Positions 30,277-39,974 of a DNA stretch of 64,000 nt are shown in pieces. Each line of letters starts with the position of its first letter. The stretch's first letter is position 1. Below the pieces are notes generated by a model. It made no database searches. It worked only from the letters and a program-made list of their open reading frames with translations, and was not told where the DNA came from. This DNA is from an uncultured Pelagibacteraceae bacterium (GTDB lineage: Bacteria; Pseudomonadota; Alphaproteobacteria; Pelagibacterales; AG-422-B15): contig CACCKE010000001.1 of the NCBI GenBank assembly GCA_902546615.1, positions 62,001 to 126,000 of the forward strand, in the 5' to 3' direction. A program made the position numbers and the translations under genes.

Positions 30277-31831
30277 AATGACGATTTCCAGTAAACACCA
30301 TTGAAATACCAGCATCATTTGCTGCTTTTATAACTTCATCATCTTTCATCGAGCCGCCTGGTTGTATGACCGCTTTAGCTCCAGACGAAATTGTTACTAG
30401 CAAGCCATCTGCAAATGGAAAGAATGCATCTGATGCAACAACTGAATTTTCGAGAGAGTTTGCATCAGATTTTTCCATTTCACTATTTTTTTGAGAGGCA
30501 ATTTTAGCACTATCAACTCTGCTCATTTGTCCTGCGCCAATACCAATTGTTTTTTTATTTTTGACATAAATTATTGCATTTGATTTTACATGTTTGCAAA
30601 CTTTAAATGCAAACAACATATCTTCAATTTCATCGTCACTTGGTTTTTTTTCTGTAACTACTTTGAGATCAGATTTAGTTGTAATTGCTTCATCATTTGA
30701 TTGGACTAGAATTCCTCCCTCAATACTTTTGTAGTTTTGAGAGTCATTATTTTTGTGTGCTGACGATAAAGTAAGAACTCGTAAATTGTTTTTTGACTTA
30801 AAAATTTCTTTGGCTTCCTTACTAACATTTGGTGCAATAATAACTTCAGTAAATATTTTTATAATTTCAGAGGCTGTTTCTTTATCGATTGTTTGGTTAA
30901 GTGCAACGATACCTCCAAATGCACTGGTTGTATCACACGAAAATGCTTTCATATAAGCTTCACAAAGTGAACTCCCACTAGCAACACCACAAGGGTTCGC
31001 ATGCTTGATAATAGCGACACTAGGAGTGTCTTCGTCAAATTCTTTTATTAATTGTAATGCTGCGTCAGCATCATTAATATTATTATAACTCAATTCTTTT
31101 CCTTGAAGTAATTTTGCATGTGGTATCCCTGATTGCTGCATGGATGACTTATAGAGACTTGCTGACTGATGAGGGTTTTCACCGTAGCGAAGTGTAGAAG
31201 ATAATCTTGCAGCTGTTGAAAACTTATTAATAGGTTCGTTGGTATTTCTATGGAACCAATTACTGATTAAAGAATCGTAGTAAGCGGTAGTCGAAAATGT
31301 TTTTGCAGCAAGTGCCTTTCTAAACGTCAAAGTTGTTGAACCTTTTTTTTCATTGAGCTCATTAATGAGATCATCGTAATCGCCAACATCAGTTATTACT
31401 GTGACAAATTGATGATTTTTAGCCGCAGACCGCAACATTGCTGGCCCTCCAATATCAATATTTTCTATGCAAATTTCTTCACTTTCCTCTGATTTTATCG
31501 TTTCTTCAAAGGGGTAAAGATTTACAATTATTAAGTCAATATCTTCTATGTCATGTTCCTTTTGAGACTGAACATGGTTCTTATCATCTCTTTTTGAAAG
31601 CAAGCCACCGTGAACATTTGGATGTAAAGTTTTAACACGTCCATCCATCATTTCTGGGAAATTTGTTAAAGAAGATACATCCGTCACATCAACACCCATG
31701 TCCGCAATTGCTTTTGCAGTACCACCCGTTGAAACTATTTTAATATTATGTTCTTTGAGTGCTTGAACAATTTTTTCGAGACCTGATTTATCTGAAACAG
31801 AAATCAGTGCGGTTTTAATTTTTATATCCAA
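30266..31831 (-). CDS. purH: Bifunctional AICAR formyltransferase/IMP cyclohydrolase
   Basis: ALISVSDKSGLEKIVQALKEHNIKIVSTGGTAKAIADMG; LRYGENPHQSASLY; GAGQMSRVDSAKIA. Confidence 0.97.
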   Translation of the reverse strand: MDIKIKTALISVSDKSGLEKIVQALKEHNIKIVSTGGTAKAIADMGVDVTDVSSLTNFPEMMDGRVKTLHPNVHGGLLSKRDDKNHVQSQKEHDIEDIDLIIVNLYPFEETIKSEESEEICIENIDIGGPAMLRSAAKNHQFVTVITDVGDYDDLINELNEKKGSTTLTFRKALAAKTFSTTAYYDSLISNWFHRNTNEPINKFSTAARLSSTLRYGENPHQSASLYKSSMQQSGIPHAKLLQGKELSYNNINDADAALQLIKEFDEDTPSVAIIKHANPCGVASGSSLCEAYMKAFSCDTTSAFGGIVALNQTIDKETASEIIKIFTEVIIAPNVSKEAKEIFKSKNNLRVLTLSSAHKNNDSQNYKSIEGGILVQSNDEAITTKSDLKVVTEKKPSDDEIEDMLFAFKVCKHVKSNAIIYVKNKKTIGIGAGQMSRVDSAKIASQKNSEMEKSDANSLENSVVASDAFFPFADGLLVTISSGAKAVIQPGGSMKDDEVIKAANDAGISMVFTGNRHFRH

Positions 31832-31832
31832 T

Positions 31833-32489
31833 TTAATGGCCTCTTAGTTTTTCAATATTATTTGCATATTCACTTGGGCCGCCTTTAAAAGTTGTGGTAC
31901 CTGCAACAATCATATCGGCACCTGCATCAATTACTGATTGAACATTGTCAAAATTAATTCCTCCATCAACTTCTAAATGAATATCCCTACCAGACTTATT
32001 AATTTCTTCTCTAAGGTTTGATAATTTATCAAGAGCTGTTGGAATGAATTGCTGACCACCAAAACCTGGGTGGACACTCATTACTAAAATCAGATCAAGT
32101 TTATCCATAAAGGGTTTTACAACTTCCCATTTAGTATCTGGGTTGATTGCAAGTCCAGCCTTTACATTTAATGATTTAATTTTATTCAAACATGCTTCAG
32201 TATCATCATTTGCTTCGGGATGAACTGAAACAATATCTGCTCCAGCTTCAACAAACTTTTCGATATAAGGCTGTACAGGATCGATCATCAAATGAACATC
32301 AAATGGTAATGAAGATTTATCTCTTATTGATTTAACCACATCTGGACCTATTGTGAGATTGGGAACAAAGTGTCCATCCATTACATCTACGTGTATGTAG
32401 TCTGCCCCGGCTTGAGTGATATTAACGACTTCATCACCTAGTGATGAAAAGTCTGATGCTAGTATAGAAGGTGATATTTTAACCGACAT
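31833..32489 (-). CDS. rpe: Ribulose-phosphate 3-epimerase
   Basis: KISPSILASDFSSLGDEV, DYIHVDVMDGHFVPNLTIGP, MSVHPGFGGQQFI. Confidence 0.97.
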   Translation of the reverse strand: MSVKISPSILASDFSSLGDEVVNITQAGADYIHVDVMDGHFVPNLTIGPDVVKSIRDKSSLPFDVHLMIDPVQPYIEKFVEAGADIVSVHPEANDDTEACLNKIKSLNVKAGLAINPDTKWEVVKPFMDKLDLILVMSVHPGFGGQQFIPTALDKLSNLREEINKSGRDIHLEVDGGINFDNVQSVIDAGADMIVAGTTTFKGGPSEYANNIEKLRGH

Positions 32490-32586
32490 TATTGTGAAGC
32501 ATTATTTCTCTGTATAACAGAAAGGTTTGTTGTTTCCCACTGTTTTCATACTTTGATTAGCGACAAATAGAGATTACATTATATAT

Positions 32587-32742
32587 ATGAACAATAAAAA
32601 AAAAGAGGCTGTTGAAGTCACTGAAGATAAGAAAACTAACTCAAAACTACCTAAAAAAAAGAAAGAAATAGGTGGTGCAGACGGCCCTGAACCAACTCGC
32701 TTTGGTGATTGGGAGAAAAAGGGAATTACCTCAGACTTTTAG
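32587..32742 (+). CDS. DUF1674 / SDHAF4-like small protein (51 aa)
   Basis: Not in ORF track. Manual translation MNNKKKEAVEVTEDKKTNSKLPKKKKEIGGADGPEPTRFGDWEKKGITSDF*; C-terminal GPEPTRFGDWEKKGIxSDF is the family signature. Confidence 0.9.
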   Translation: MNNKKKEAVEVTEDKKTNSKLPKKKKEIGGADGPEPTRFGDWEKKGITSDF

Positions 32743-32748
32743 AATATC

Positions 32749-33165
32749 TTAGAGCACTTGATCAAATTTTTTTGGCTTCCAATCCTTTGGGGCCAGTTCT
32801 AAATCTTCAAATTCAAAAGCGGGTGCGACCGTGCATCCAATTAAGCTATATGCTCCAGTAGATTTTAGGGCAAACCAAGTTCCTTTTTTGACAGTGTACA
32901 TAAAATTATTATTAGATCCTATCTCATCAATTTGGAATTCTACACCATCCTTTGATGTATATACGTTTAAGGGACTGCCTGAGTAAAAATGTAAAGTTTC
33001 AGTTTTTGTTATTCTGTGCCAGTGTGAGTTTTCATGTGCTTCAAGTAAAAAATATATATGAGTGACATCATCATTTCTAAAAATCTCAACATAGTGACCT
33101 CCCTCAGGATGTGGAGTCATTTTGTGTTCTTTAATTAAATCTGTAACAATATTTTTATCACTCAC
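32749..33165 (-). CDS. Cupin-superfamily protein (DUF985-like)
   Basis: MTPHPEGGHYVEIFR, THIYFLLEAHENSHWHRITKTETLHFYSGSPL. Confidence 0.87.
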   Translation of the reverse strand: MSDKNIVTDLIKEHKMTPHPEGGHYVEIFRNDDVTHIYFLLEAHENSHWHRITKTETLHFYSGSPLNVYTSKDGVEFQIDEIGSNNNFMYTVKKGTWFALKSTGAYSLIGCTVAPAFEFEDLELAPKDWKPKKFDQVL

Positions 33166-33171
33166 TAGAAG

Positions 33172-35112
33172 TTACTTGTTCATTCGATTTTCAACCAGAT
33201 CATTGACCACAGCTGGCTCTGCTAGTGTAGATGTATCTCCTAAATTACTGTAATCGTTTTCAGCAATCTTTCTTAAAATTCTTCTCATGATTTTACCAGA
33301 TCGAGTTTTCGGAAGACCTGGCGCCCATTGTATTAAATCTGGTGAAGCGATTGGACCAATTTCTTTTCGAACCCATGCAACAAGCTCTTTATACAATTCA
33401 TCTGATGTTTCCTCGCCCGCGTTAAGTGTAACGTAAGCATAAATTCCCTGACCTTTAATATCGTGTGGGTAACCAACAACCGCTGCTTCACTCACTTTAG
33501 GATGAGCAACTAATGCGGACTCTACTTCTGCAGTTCCCATTCTGTGACCAGATACATTGATGACATCATCTACTCTTCCAGTGATCCAGTAATAGCCATC
33601 TTCATCTCTTCTACAGCCATCACCCGTAAAATATTTTCCATCGAATTGTGAAAAATATGTTTCAATAAATCTTTTGTGATCACCGTATACAGTTCTCATT
33701 TGTCCAGGCCAAGAGTCTGCTAGGCAAAGAGAGCCTTCACAAGCACCTTCAAGAATTTTTCCTTCTGCATCCAGAATTTCTGGTTTTACCCCAAAGAAAG
33801 GTTTTGTTGCTGATCCAGGTTTCTGAGCAATTGCTCCAGGAAGAGGTGTTATTAAAATACCTCCAGTTTCAGTTTGCCACCATGTATCAACAATTGGACA
33901 TTTTTTGTCACCGACGACATTATAATACCACATCCATGCTTCAGGGTTTATGGGCTCACCGACGGTACCTAATAGTTTTAGAGATGATCTGCTTGTTTTT
34001 TTAACAGGATCTTCACCTTCCCGCATTAACGCTCTAATCGCAGTTGGTGCGGTATAGAAAATATTAATCTTATGTTTATCGACCACTTCCCAAAATCTTG
34101 AGGCACTTGGATAGTTCGGAACACCCTCAAACATGACAGTGACGGCGCCATTCGCTAACGGGCCATAAACAATATAACTGTGTCCTGTAACCCAACCTAC
34201 ATCCGCTGTGCACCAATAAACATCACCATCTTTATAATCAAAGACATATTGATGTGTCATCGAGGCATAAACCATATAACCACCGGTTGTGTGCATGACC
34301 CCTTTCGGTTTTCCAGTTGATCCAGATGTATATAATATAAAGAGAGGATCTTCTGCTGACATTTCTTCAGGTGGACAATCATCAGATTCTTTTTCGGTCA
34401 GTTCGTGATACCAAACATCTCTATCATCGACCCAACCAATATCTCCACCTGTTCTTTTAACAACAATACAATGACGAACTCCACCCGAGATCGAAATTGC
34501 TTCATCTGTATTTTTCTTCAATGGAATTGCTTTGCCCCCTCTTACGCCTTCATCCGCAGTGATCACAATATCTGATTTACAATCACTAATTCTTCCAGCT
34601 AACGAGTCTGGAGAGAAACCCCCAAATACAACTGAGTGAATTGCACCAATTCTTGTACACGCTAGCATTGCGTAAGCCGCTTCTGGTATCATTGGCATAT
34701 AAATTGTTACACGGTCACCTTTTTTAACTCCAAGAGATTTCATGCCATTAGCAAGTTTTGATACCTCACTGTGTAATTCTTTATAAGATATGTGTTTTGA
34801 ATCTGCTGGATCATCGCCCTCCCAAATGATTGCGGTTTGATCTCCTTTATCTTTTAAATGTCTATCAATACAGTTGCTTGATGCGTTGAGTGTACCGTCG
34901 TAGTACCACTTGATTGAGAAATTATCTTTATTGTAAGAAACATCTTTTACTTTTGTATACGGTTTAATCCAATCAATTCTTTTACCGTGTTCACTCCAGA
35001 ATTCTTCATTGTTATTGAGAGAATTTTCATACCATTCATTATATTTATCTGCATTAATCTGTGCCTCTGCAGACCATTCACTGCTCACTTCAAACTTTTC
35101 ATTTTCACTCAT
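33172..35112 (-). CDS. acs: Acetyl-CoA synthetase
   Basis: [46 protein letters not shown]-terminal [17 protein letters not shown]. Confidence 0.97.
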   Translation of the reverse strand: MSENEKFEVSSEWSAEAQINADKYNEWYENSLNNNEEFWSEHGKRIDWIKPYTKVKDVSYNKDNFSIKWYYDGTLNASSNCIDRHLKDKGDQTAIIWEGDDPADSKHISYKELHSEVSKLANGMKSLGVKKGDRVTIYMPMIPEAAYAMLACTRIGAIHSVVFGGFSPDSLAGRISDCKSDIVITADEGVRGGKAIPLKKNTDEAISISGGVRHCIVVKRTGGDIGWVDDRDVWYHELTEKESDDCPPEEMSAEDPLFILYTSGSTGKPKGVMHTTGGYMVYASMTHQYVFDYKDGDVYWCTADVGWVTGHSYIVYGPLANGAVTVMFEGVPNYPSASRFWEVVDKHKINIFYTAPTAIRALMREGEDPVKKTSRSSLKLLGTVGEPINPEAWMWYYNVVGDKKCPIVDTWWQTETGGILITPLPGAIAQKPGSATKPFFGVKPEILDAEGKILEGACEGSLCLADSWPGQMRTVYGDHKRFIETYFSQFDGKYFTGDGCRRDEDGYYWITGRVDDVINVSGHRMGTAEVESALVAHPKVSEAAVVGYPHDIKGQGIYAYVTLNAGEETSDELYKELVAWVRKEIGPIASPDLIQWAPGLPKTRSGKIMRRILRKIAENDYSNLGDTSTLAEPAVVNDLVENRMNK

Positions 35113-35124
35113 AAGGAAATTATT

Positions 35125-35541
35125 TTATTTGATACCGCCGAGATTGCAAATAATTGTCCACGACTTTTTATCAATTGGCATAACCGAGAGGCGCGACTGT
35201 TTAACCAAGGCTAAGTGATTGAGTTTTGGATGCTCTTTTATTTGAGATAAGTTTACTTTGTTTTTAAGGGCCTTTACAGCTGCGACGGATACCATGCCAA
35301 AACGCTTTGATTTGTCTGTAGGATCAGGATGATATTTCTTAACGACTTTTACTATACCAACAATATCCCTTTCTTTGACCGAGTGATAAAAAAAACAAAG
35401 ATCTCCTTTCTCCATTTTTTTCATATTATTGGATGCTTGGTAGTTTCTGACGCCATCCCAGCCCTCACCTTTACTGTCGGCTTTCACCTGTTGTTCCCAC
35501 GACCATGTTTCAGGTTCAGATTTCATTAACCAGTAGTTCAT
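35125..35541 (-). CDS. EVE-domain protein (thymocyte nuclear protein 1-like)
   Basis: MNYWLMKSEPETWSWEQQ...GWDGVRNYQASNNMKKMEKGDLCFFYHS. Confidence 0.93.
   Translation of the reverse strand: MNYWLMKSEPETWSWEQQVKADSKGEGWDGVRNYQASNNMKKMEKGDLCFFYHSVKERDIVGIVKVVKKYHPDPTDKSKRFGMVSVAAVKALKNKVNLSQIKEHPKLNHLALVKQSRLSVMPIDKKSWTIICNLGGIK
35521..35541. repeat. Direct repeat, left copy (first 21 nt of EVE CDS)
   Basis: TTTCATTAACCAGTAGTTCAT, identical to 38954-38974. Confidence 0.95.
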
Positions 35542-35613
35542 CTAATTGTTTCTCCAATGTTTACGCCATTTTTGAATCATTGGACTTTCATTTTCCTTGG
35601 TTTTTTTAAAACA

Positions 35614-35638
35614 CGTACAACACAAAGTACTACACATT
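35614..35638. repeat. Internal 25-bp imperfect repeat, left
   Basis: CGTACAACACAAAGTACTACACATT; 23/25 identical to 38829-38853. Confidence 0.9.
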
Positions 35639-35640
35639 TA

Positions 35641-37038
35641 TTAATTATAAAAATCTTTAAAATTTATTTCCTCATCAATATATTTAATTATTTTTTCAGT
35701 TAAAGTTTTCTTTTTGGATAATAAATCAAAACTCTGTTTAACTTTTTTAGAAATAAAATCATGAAACTTTTTATCAGACAGAGGAATCTCAAACTGTTTA
35801 ATTCTATTCGCAAGGGTTGGAATAGTCGATTGAATTACAGTATTTTTTTTAAATTGTACTTCGCCTATAAATTCAGAAAGTAAACAACCAAAAATATAAA
35901 ATTGTGAAATATCTGATTTATTTTTAATTTTTAAAGAACGTATGTGACTTTGAAAAACATAATCAGTATTCGTGAGAATAGATGGAATTCCAACTTTTCC
36001 ATCATTATTGATAATAAGATCATATTTATCGAATTTATTATTCTGTAATTTTTTAAAATTTTTATCACAGAAAAAATCAGGAATTAAATCAACTTGATTA
36101 TTATATATGTCAGATGTTCTGATAAATGGTAAACTATCATCAGATTTTTCTGTATAAATTTCATAATTAATACTTCCAATCTCATCACCTTTTATTGGAT
36201 CGATGTAATTATCTAATTTTACAATCTTATATTTTTTTTTAATATGAGCCTTAATTTTATCCCAAGTGGGATCAAAAAAAGTAGCATTCCATATATTTGA
36301 ATCTTTCATATTATTAATTTCGGCAGAAAAAATATTAATTTTCTCGAATAGTTTGTCATCTAATTTAAAATAATCTCTAAAATTTTTCTTAGTTGCATCA
36401 ATTGAATTTAAAAATTTTTTTTCAATTTTTATTATTTCTAAAAGAATATCAGCAAGAATTTTTTGTTTGTTCATCTTCAATAATGGTATTTTAAATTTTT
36501 TTAATTTATTCAATGAAACCAAACCTTGATTATTTCCTCCACTACTAGAGTATGTTTGGATTTTTGAAAAAAAGGACATAAAGAAGCAAGTTAAATACTC
36601 TGGCAAGATTTTTGATGAATTCGTTTTTATATATGCAATATTTCTTGGAAGAGAGGTTGTATATTTGACATAATCTTTAAAAATTGCTGTTAAACCAACG
36701 GTTCCAACTACAGATAAAAGTACAGTATCATTATCAAGAATTTTATTTTTAAATTTGTCGCTGTCCAATTTAGATAAAAATATATTATCTCTTACATCTA
36801 TAATTCCATTTTTTAAATTATGTACATATAGGTACTTTATTTCACCATCTGTTATGGGTTTAACACCAGTATGAATTCCATCACTAACCAGTGGAAAATA
36901 TTCAGTATTTCCAAGGTTTATAAATTTTATATTTGATTTATTTAAAAATTTATCTCTTGCTTTAAGAAAATGAAAATATCTAGGATTAAATCTTTTTTCC
37001 TGAATTATCGAATTCAAATCAATCTCGAAGTGATTCAT
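35641..37038 (-). CDS. Type I/IIB-like restriction-modification specificity subunit (two TRD halves)
   Basis: 465 aa; two TRD-plus-helix units (GVKPITDGEIKYLYVHNLKNG... LPLLKMNKQKILADILLEIIKIEKKFLN and ...DSLPFIRTSDIYNNQVDLIPDFF... FEIPLSDKKFHDFISKKVKQSFDLLSKKKTL). Confidence 0.85.
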   Translation of the reverse strand: MNHFEIDLNSIIQEKRFNPRYFHFLKARDKFLNKSNIKFINLGNTEYFPLVSDGIHTGVKPITDGEIKYLYVHNLKNGIIDVRDNIFLSKLDSDKFKNKILDNDTVLLSVVGTVGLTAIFKDYVKYTTSLPRNIAYIKTNSSKILPEYLTCFFMSFFSKIQTYSSSGGNNQGLVSLNKLKKFKIPLLKMNKQKILADILLEIIKIEKKFLNSIDATKKNFRDYFKLDDKLFEKINIFSAEINNMKDSNIWNATFFDPTWDKIKAHIKKKYKIVKLDNYIDPIKGDEIGSINYEIYTEKSDDSLPFIRTSDIYNNQVDLIPDFFCDKNFKKLQNNKFDKYDLIINNDGKVGIPSILTNTDYVFQSHIRSLKIKNKSDISQFYIFGCLLSEFIGEVQFKKNTVIQSTIPTLANRIKQFEIPLSDKKFHDFISKKVKQSFDLLSKKKTLTEKIIKYIDEEINFKDFYN

Positions 37039-38783
37039 TGCTTACTCCATTGTAAAAACTTCTTTGTAATTATTGGTAAATCATCTTCATCAATTAGATC
37101 ACCCCTTCTATTGTGACCACAAAATTTTGCAATAGACATGAAAACTTTATAATTTTTTTTTGGATTACTTGTTTTTTTAAAAATAAGAACACTTGTTTTG
37201 GTTGTTGTATGTGGAGCAAATGCTTCTATAGGAATATCAATTATTGCTAGAAGTTGGCCATGCCTAATTAAATAATCTCTTATATAAGACATTTTATCGT
37301 TACCAAAAATTCCGTCTGGCAAGACTATACCAAGTCTTCCACCTTCCTTAAGCAATTCAAAACATCTTTCAATAAACAATATTTGTGGAACCTCATCTTT
37401 TTTTAATGAACCTCTAACAAATTTTCCAGCTTTATCTTTTTTTCTCATATATCCAAATTCATACTGTGATAGTATTTCTTTATTGGAGATTTTCATTTTA
37501 GAACCAAAGGGTGGATTAGTAATAATTATATCAAATTTTTCAGGCTGAACTTCGATTTTTGTTTTTGATTGCCATTCGCTAAATTTAACTAAAGAGTTTT
37601 CACAAAACACTCCAGATCTCCCATCTCCCAAGAGTGCCATATATGCTTTTGCAACCTTACTTAAAAAATTATCTTTATCTATTCCTCTGATATTTCTAAT
37701 AGCAATTTTTTGTTTCTCAGCCTCAATTTGTGACTCTGGCCATTTTAACATTGATCCATTTTTTTCTATTTTATTCCATTGGTATTTTAGGGTTTCTACA
37801 AGAAAACCACCACTACCACATGCTGGGTCTAAAACTAATTCATCTTCATTTGGATTTATCATTTCTACAATCATTCTAATCACATTTCTTGGTGTAAAAA
37901 ATTGCCCTTGCCCCCCTTTTAATGAAGGTCCAATAAATACTTCAAAAGCATCAGCAATTGCATCTCTAGAAGAATCTGAAAGACTAAATCTTTGTATTTC
38001 TCCTACCACAAACGCTAAAGAAATTTTATCCAGAGTTATTTTGTCGTTTTTATCTATTACATCATCAAATTTTTTTACAACCTCTTCAAAAATCTTCAAA
38101 ATTCTATCTTTCACTACTTTTGGATCTTCATCAGTTCCCAATCTAAACTTTGGTGCATCCTCAGGTTTAGTAAATCTTTCATCATATATTTTACAAAAAA
38201 TTAAATTAATCATTTGTTGAGCAAGAACTTCATCTCTTGTTGCTCCAACTACATTAGGTGCTAAAAAATTTCTAATTGTTTTAAATAGTGTTTTTAGATT
38301 TCTTGCTGGCTTTAGATCTTTTCTTTTAAAATTACCTATATCTTCTAGTCGTTCACCATACTTAGGAAAAGCAGGTAATTCATTGTAGAAAACCTTACCT
38401 TTTGAATAAGTTTTGTGTAATATAAATTTTTCTTCACCATTAAACCAAATTCCAATACTCGCATCTGAAAATTTTAAATAATCTTTAAGTTGTTTTATGC
38501 CAGATTTTTTATCAGGTTGTTTGCATTCAACTACTATTTCTAAATCTTCGTCCTTTTTTTTTGAATTTTTAAATATAGCAATATCAACAGGGTAACTTGA
38601 TTTTTCTGCTGATGGTCTTTCCCTTACCCTATATTGCGGTCTAGTTTGTATATTTGCTATAGGATAATCGTAATCTTCCACTAAAATTTTTGAAAATGGT
38701 TGGGTCGCCTCTCTTTCCTCTGGAGTATTTTTTACTTCAACACCACTGATAAAATCGATAATTATTTTATCATTTTTTGCCAT
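37035..38783 (-). CDS. Fused HsdR-N-like PD-(D/E)XK nuclease / N6-adenine DNA methyltransferase
   Basis: N-terminal YPVDIAIFKN...LEIVVECKQPDKK (D...ExK core); C-terminal GQFFTPRNVIRMIVEM, DPACGSGGFLVETL (motif I), IITNPPFGSKM (motif IV NPPF). Confidence 0.88.
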   Translation of the reverse strand: MAKNDKIIIDFISGVEVKNTPEEREATQPFSKILVEDYDYPIANIQTRPQYRVRERPSAEKSSYPVDIAIFKNSKKKDEDLEIVVECKQPDKKSGIKQLKDYLKFSDASIGIWFNGEEKFILHKTYSKGKVFYNELPAFPKYGERLEDIGNFKRKDLKPARNLKTLFKTIRNFLAPNVVGATRDEVLAQQMINLIFCKIYDERFTKPEDAPKFRLGTDEDPKVVKDRILKIFEEVVKKFDDVIDKNDKITLDKISLAFVVGEIQRFSLSDSSRDAIADAFEVFIGPSLKGGQGQFFTPRNVIRMIVEMINPNEDELVLDPACGSGGFLVETLKYQWNKIEKNGSMLKWPESQIEAEKQKIAIRNIRGIDKDNFLSKVAKAYMALLGDGRSGVFCENSLVKFSEWQSKTKIEVQPEKFDIIITNPPFGSKMKISNKEILSQYEFGYMRKKDKAGKFVRGSLKKDEVPQILFIERCFELLKEGGRLGIVLPDGIFGNDKMSYIRDYLIRHGQLLAIIDIPIEAFAPHTTTKTSVLIFKKTSNPKKNYKVFMSIAKFCGHNRRGDLIDEDDLPIITKKFLQWSKQ

Positions 38784-38828
38784 ATATTTAATTCTAACAA
38801 ATCAAATTAAATTTATCTAAGAAAAAGT

Positions 38829-38853
38829 CGTACTACACAACGTACTACACATT
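38829..38853. repeat. Internal 25-bp imperfect repeat, right
   Basis: CGTACTACACAACGTACTACACATT; itself a tandem of CGTACTACACAA/CGTACTACACAT. Confidence 0.9.
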
Positions 38854-38953
38854 CGCTGATTTTAAATAGCTTTAATCGACATTTTTAATTGTAAAGATAA
38901 GGTAAAGGTTAGTGGGAGTCGGTAGAGTCTTAACGATGTATCACAAGTGTTGG

Positions 38954-38974
38954 TTTCATTAACCAGTAGTTCAT
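38954..38974. repeat. Direct repeat, right copy (gpsA-proximal)
   Basis: TTTCATTAACCAGTAGTTCAT, identical to 35521-35541. Confidence 0.95.
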
Positions 38975-38975
38975 G

Positions 38976-39974
38976 TTATTCCTTTGTGATTGGTCTATTT
39001 AAAAGTTCTTGAATTGTAACATCAATATTTTTCTTTCGATATAAAACTTTGTAAATAGCGTCATTGATTGGCAAATCCAATTTTTTTTCAACAGATAGTT
39101 TTTTTAATGCTCTAACAGTGAATACTCCCTCAGCGATTGAAAACTTTTTTTCAATGATTTGATTAAGTGTTTTGCCTTTTGCAAGATCAATTCCTAACGA
39201 AAAATTTCTAGACTCTTTTGAAGAACATGTAAGAAATAAATCCCCCATACCAGACAGTCCAGCGAGCGTACTTTTTTTTGCGTTCATGGATTGGGCTACA
39301 ATTTTTATTTCTGCAAAACTTCTCGATATAATTGAAGCAACTGCGTTTTCGCCGTATTTTTTTCCAAACACAATACCACTGGCAATTGCATAAATATTTT
39401 TTAGAGCACCCGCTATTTGTGAACCAATAATGTCATCAGATAAGTAAGGCCTTAATGTTGGAGACTTAATAAGTTGTGCAATTTTATTTCCAACACTTCC
39501 ACTTTTTGAAGCAACGACAGTAGCAGCTGGTAGACCTTTTGCAATCTCAGCGGCAAAATTTGGTCCTGAAATGACAGCAATCTTATTTTTTGGAAAAATA
39601 GAGGTTACTATCTCACTTGGTAAATTCAGACTATTCATTTCTATTCCCTTAGAGCAGCAAACAAATATTGTACCAGTTTGAATATCTTTTTTTAACTTTA
39701 ATAAATTTGTTGATAAATATTGAACAGGTGAAACTAAAAATAAAATTTCACATTTGGCCACATCGAGAATTGATGTAGTGCATTTTATTTTTTTACTTAA
39801 TTTAATTTTTGGCAAATATCTTTTGTTTTCAGATATATTATTAATATTATCACAAACACTTTTTTCTTTTGCCCATAAAATAACTTTTTCTTTTTTCGAT
39901 ATTATATTTGCTAATGCAGTCCCCCATGCGCCTGCACCAATCACACCAACATCATATTTAATATTATCCTTCAA
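38976..39974 (-). CDS. gpsA: Glycerol-3-phosphate dehydrogenase [NAD(P)+]
   Basis: DVGVIGAGAWGTALANIIS, ISGPNFAAEIAKGLPAA, ALKNIYAIASGI, GLSGMGDLFLTCSS. Confidence 0.97.
   Translation of the reverse strand: MKDNIKYDVGVIGAGAWGTALANIISKKEKVILWAKEKSVCDNINNISENKRYLPKIKLSKKIKCTTSILDVAKCEILFLVSPVQYLSTNLLKLKKDIQTGTIFVCCSKGIEMNSLNLPSEIVTSIFPKNKIAVISGPNFAAEIAKGLPAATVVASKSGSVGNKIAQLIKSPTLRPYLSDDIIGSQIAGALKNIYAIASGIVFGKKYGENAVASIISRSFAEIKIVAQSMNAKKSTLAGLSGMGDLFLTCSSKESRNFSLGIDLAKGKTLNQIIEKKFSIAEGVFTVRALKKLSVEKKLDLPINDAIYKVLYRKKNIDVTIQELLNRPITKE

Larger units (their letters stand above)
35521..38974. mobile_element. Putative integrase-less integrative R-M cassette (att-like direct repeats at both ends)
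   Basis: 21-bp perfect direct repeat TTTCATTAACCAGTAGTTCAT at 35521-35541 and 38954-38974; internal 25-bp imperfect direct repeats; encloses only the R-M and S genes; separates gpsA from the EVE gene. Confidence 0.75.

Noticed and set aside
35641-38783. Complete Type I R-M system
   Set aside because: No separate HsdR helicase/translocase ORF in or near the cassette; nuclease domain is fused to the methylase instead.
38784-38975. Decayed integrase gene in the R-M cassette flank
   Set aside because: The 190-bp flank contains repeats and a 14-codon EVE remnant but no recombinase-like frame; none seen in the left flank either.
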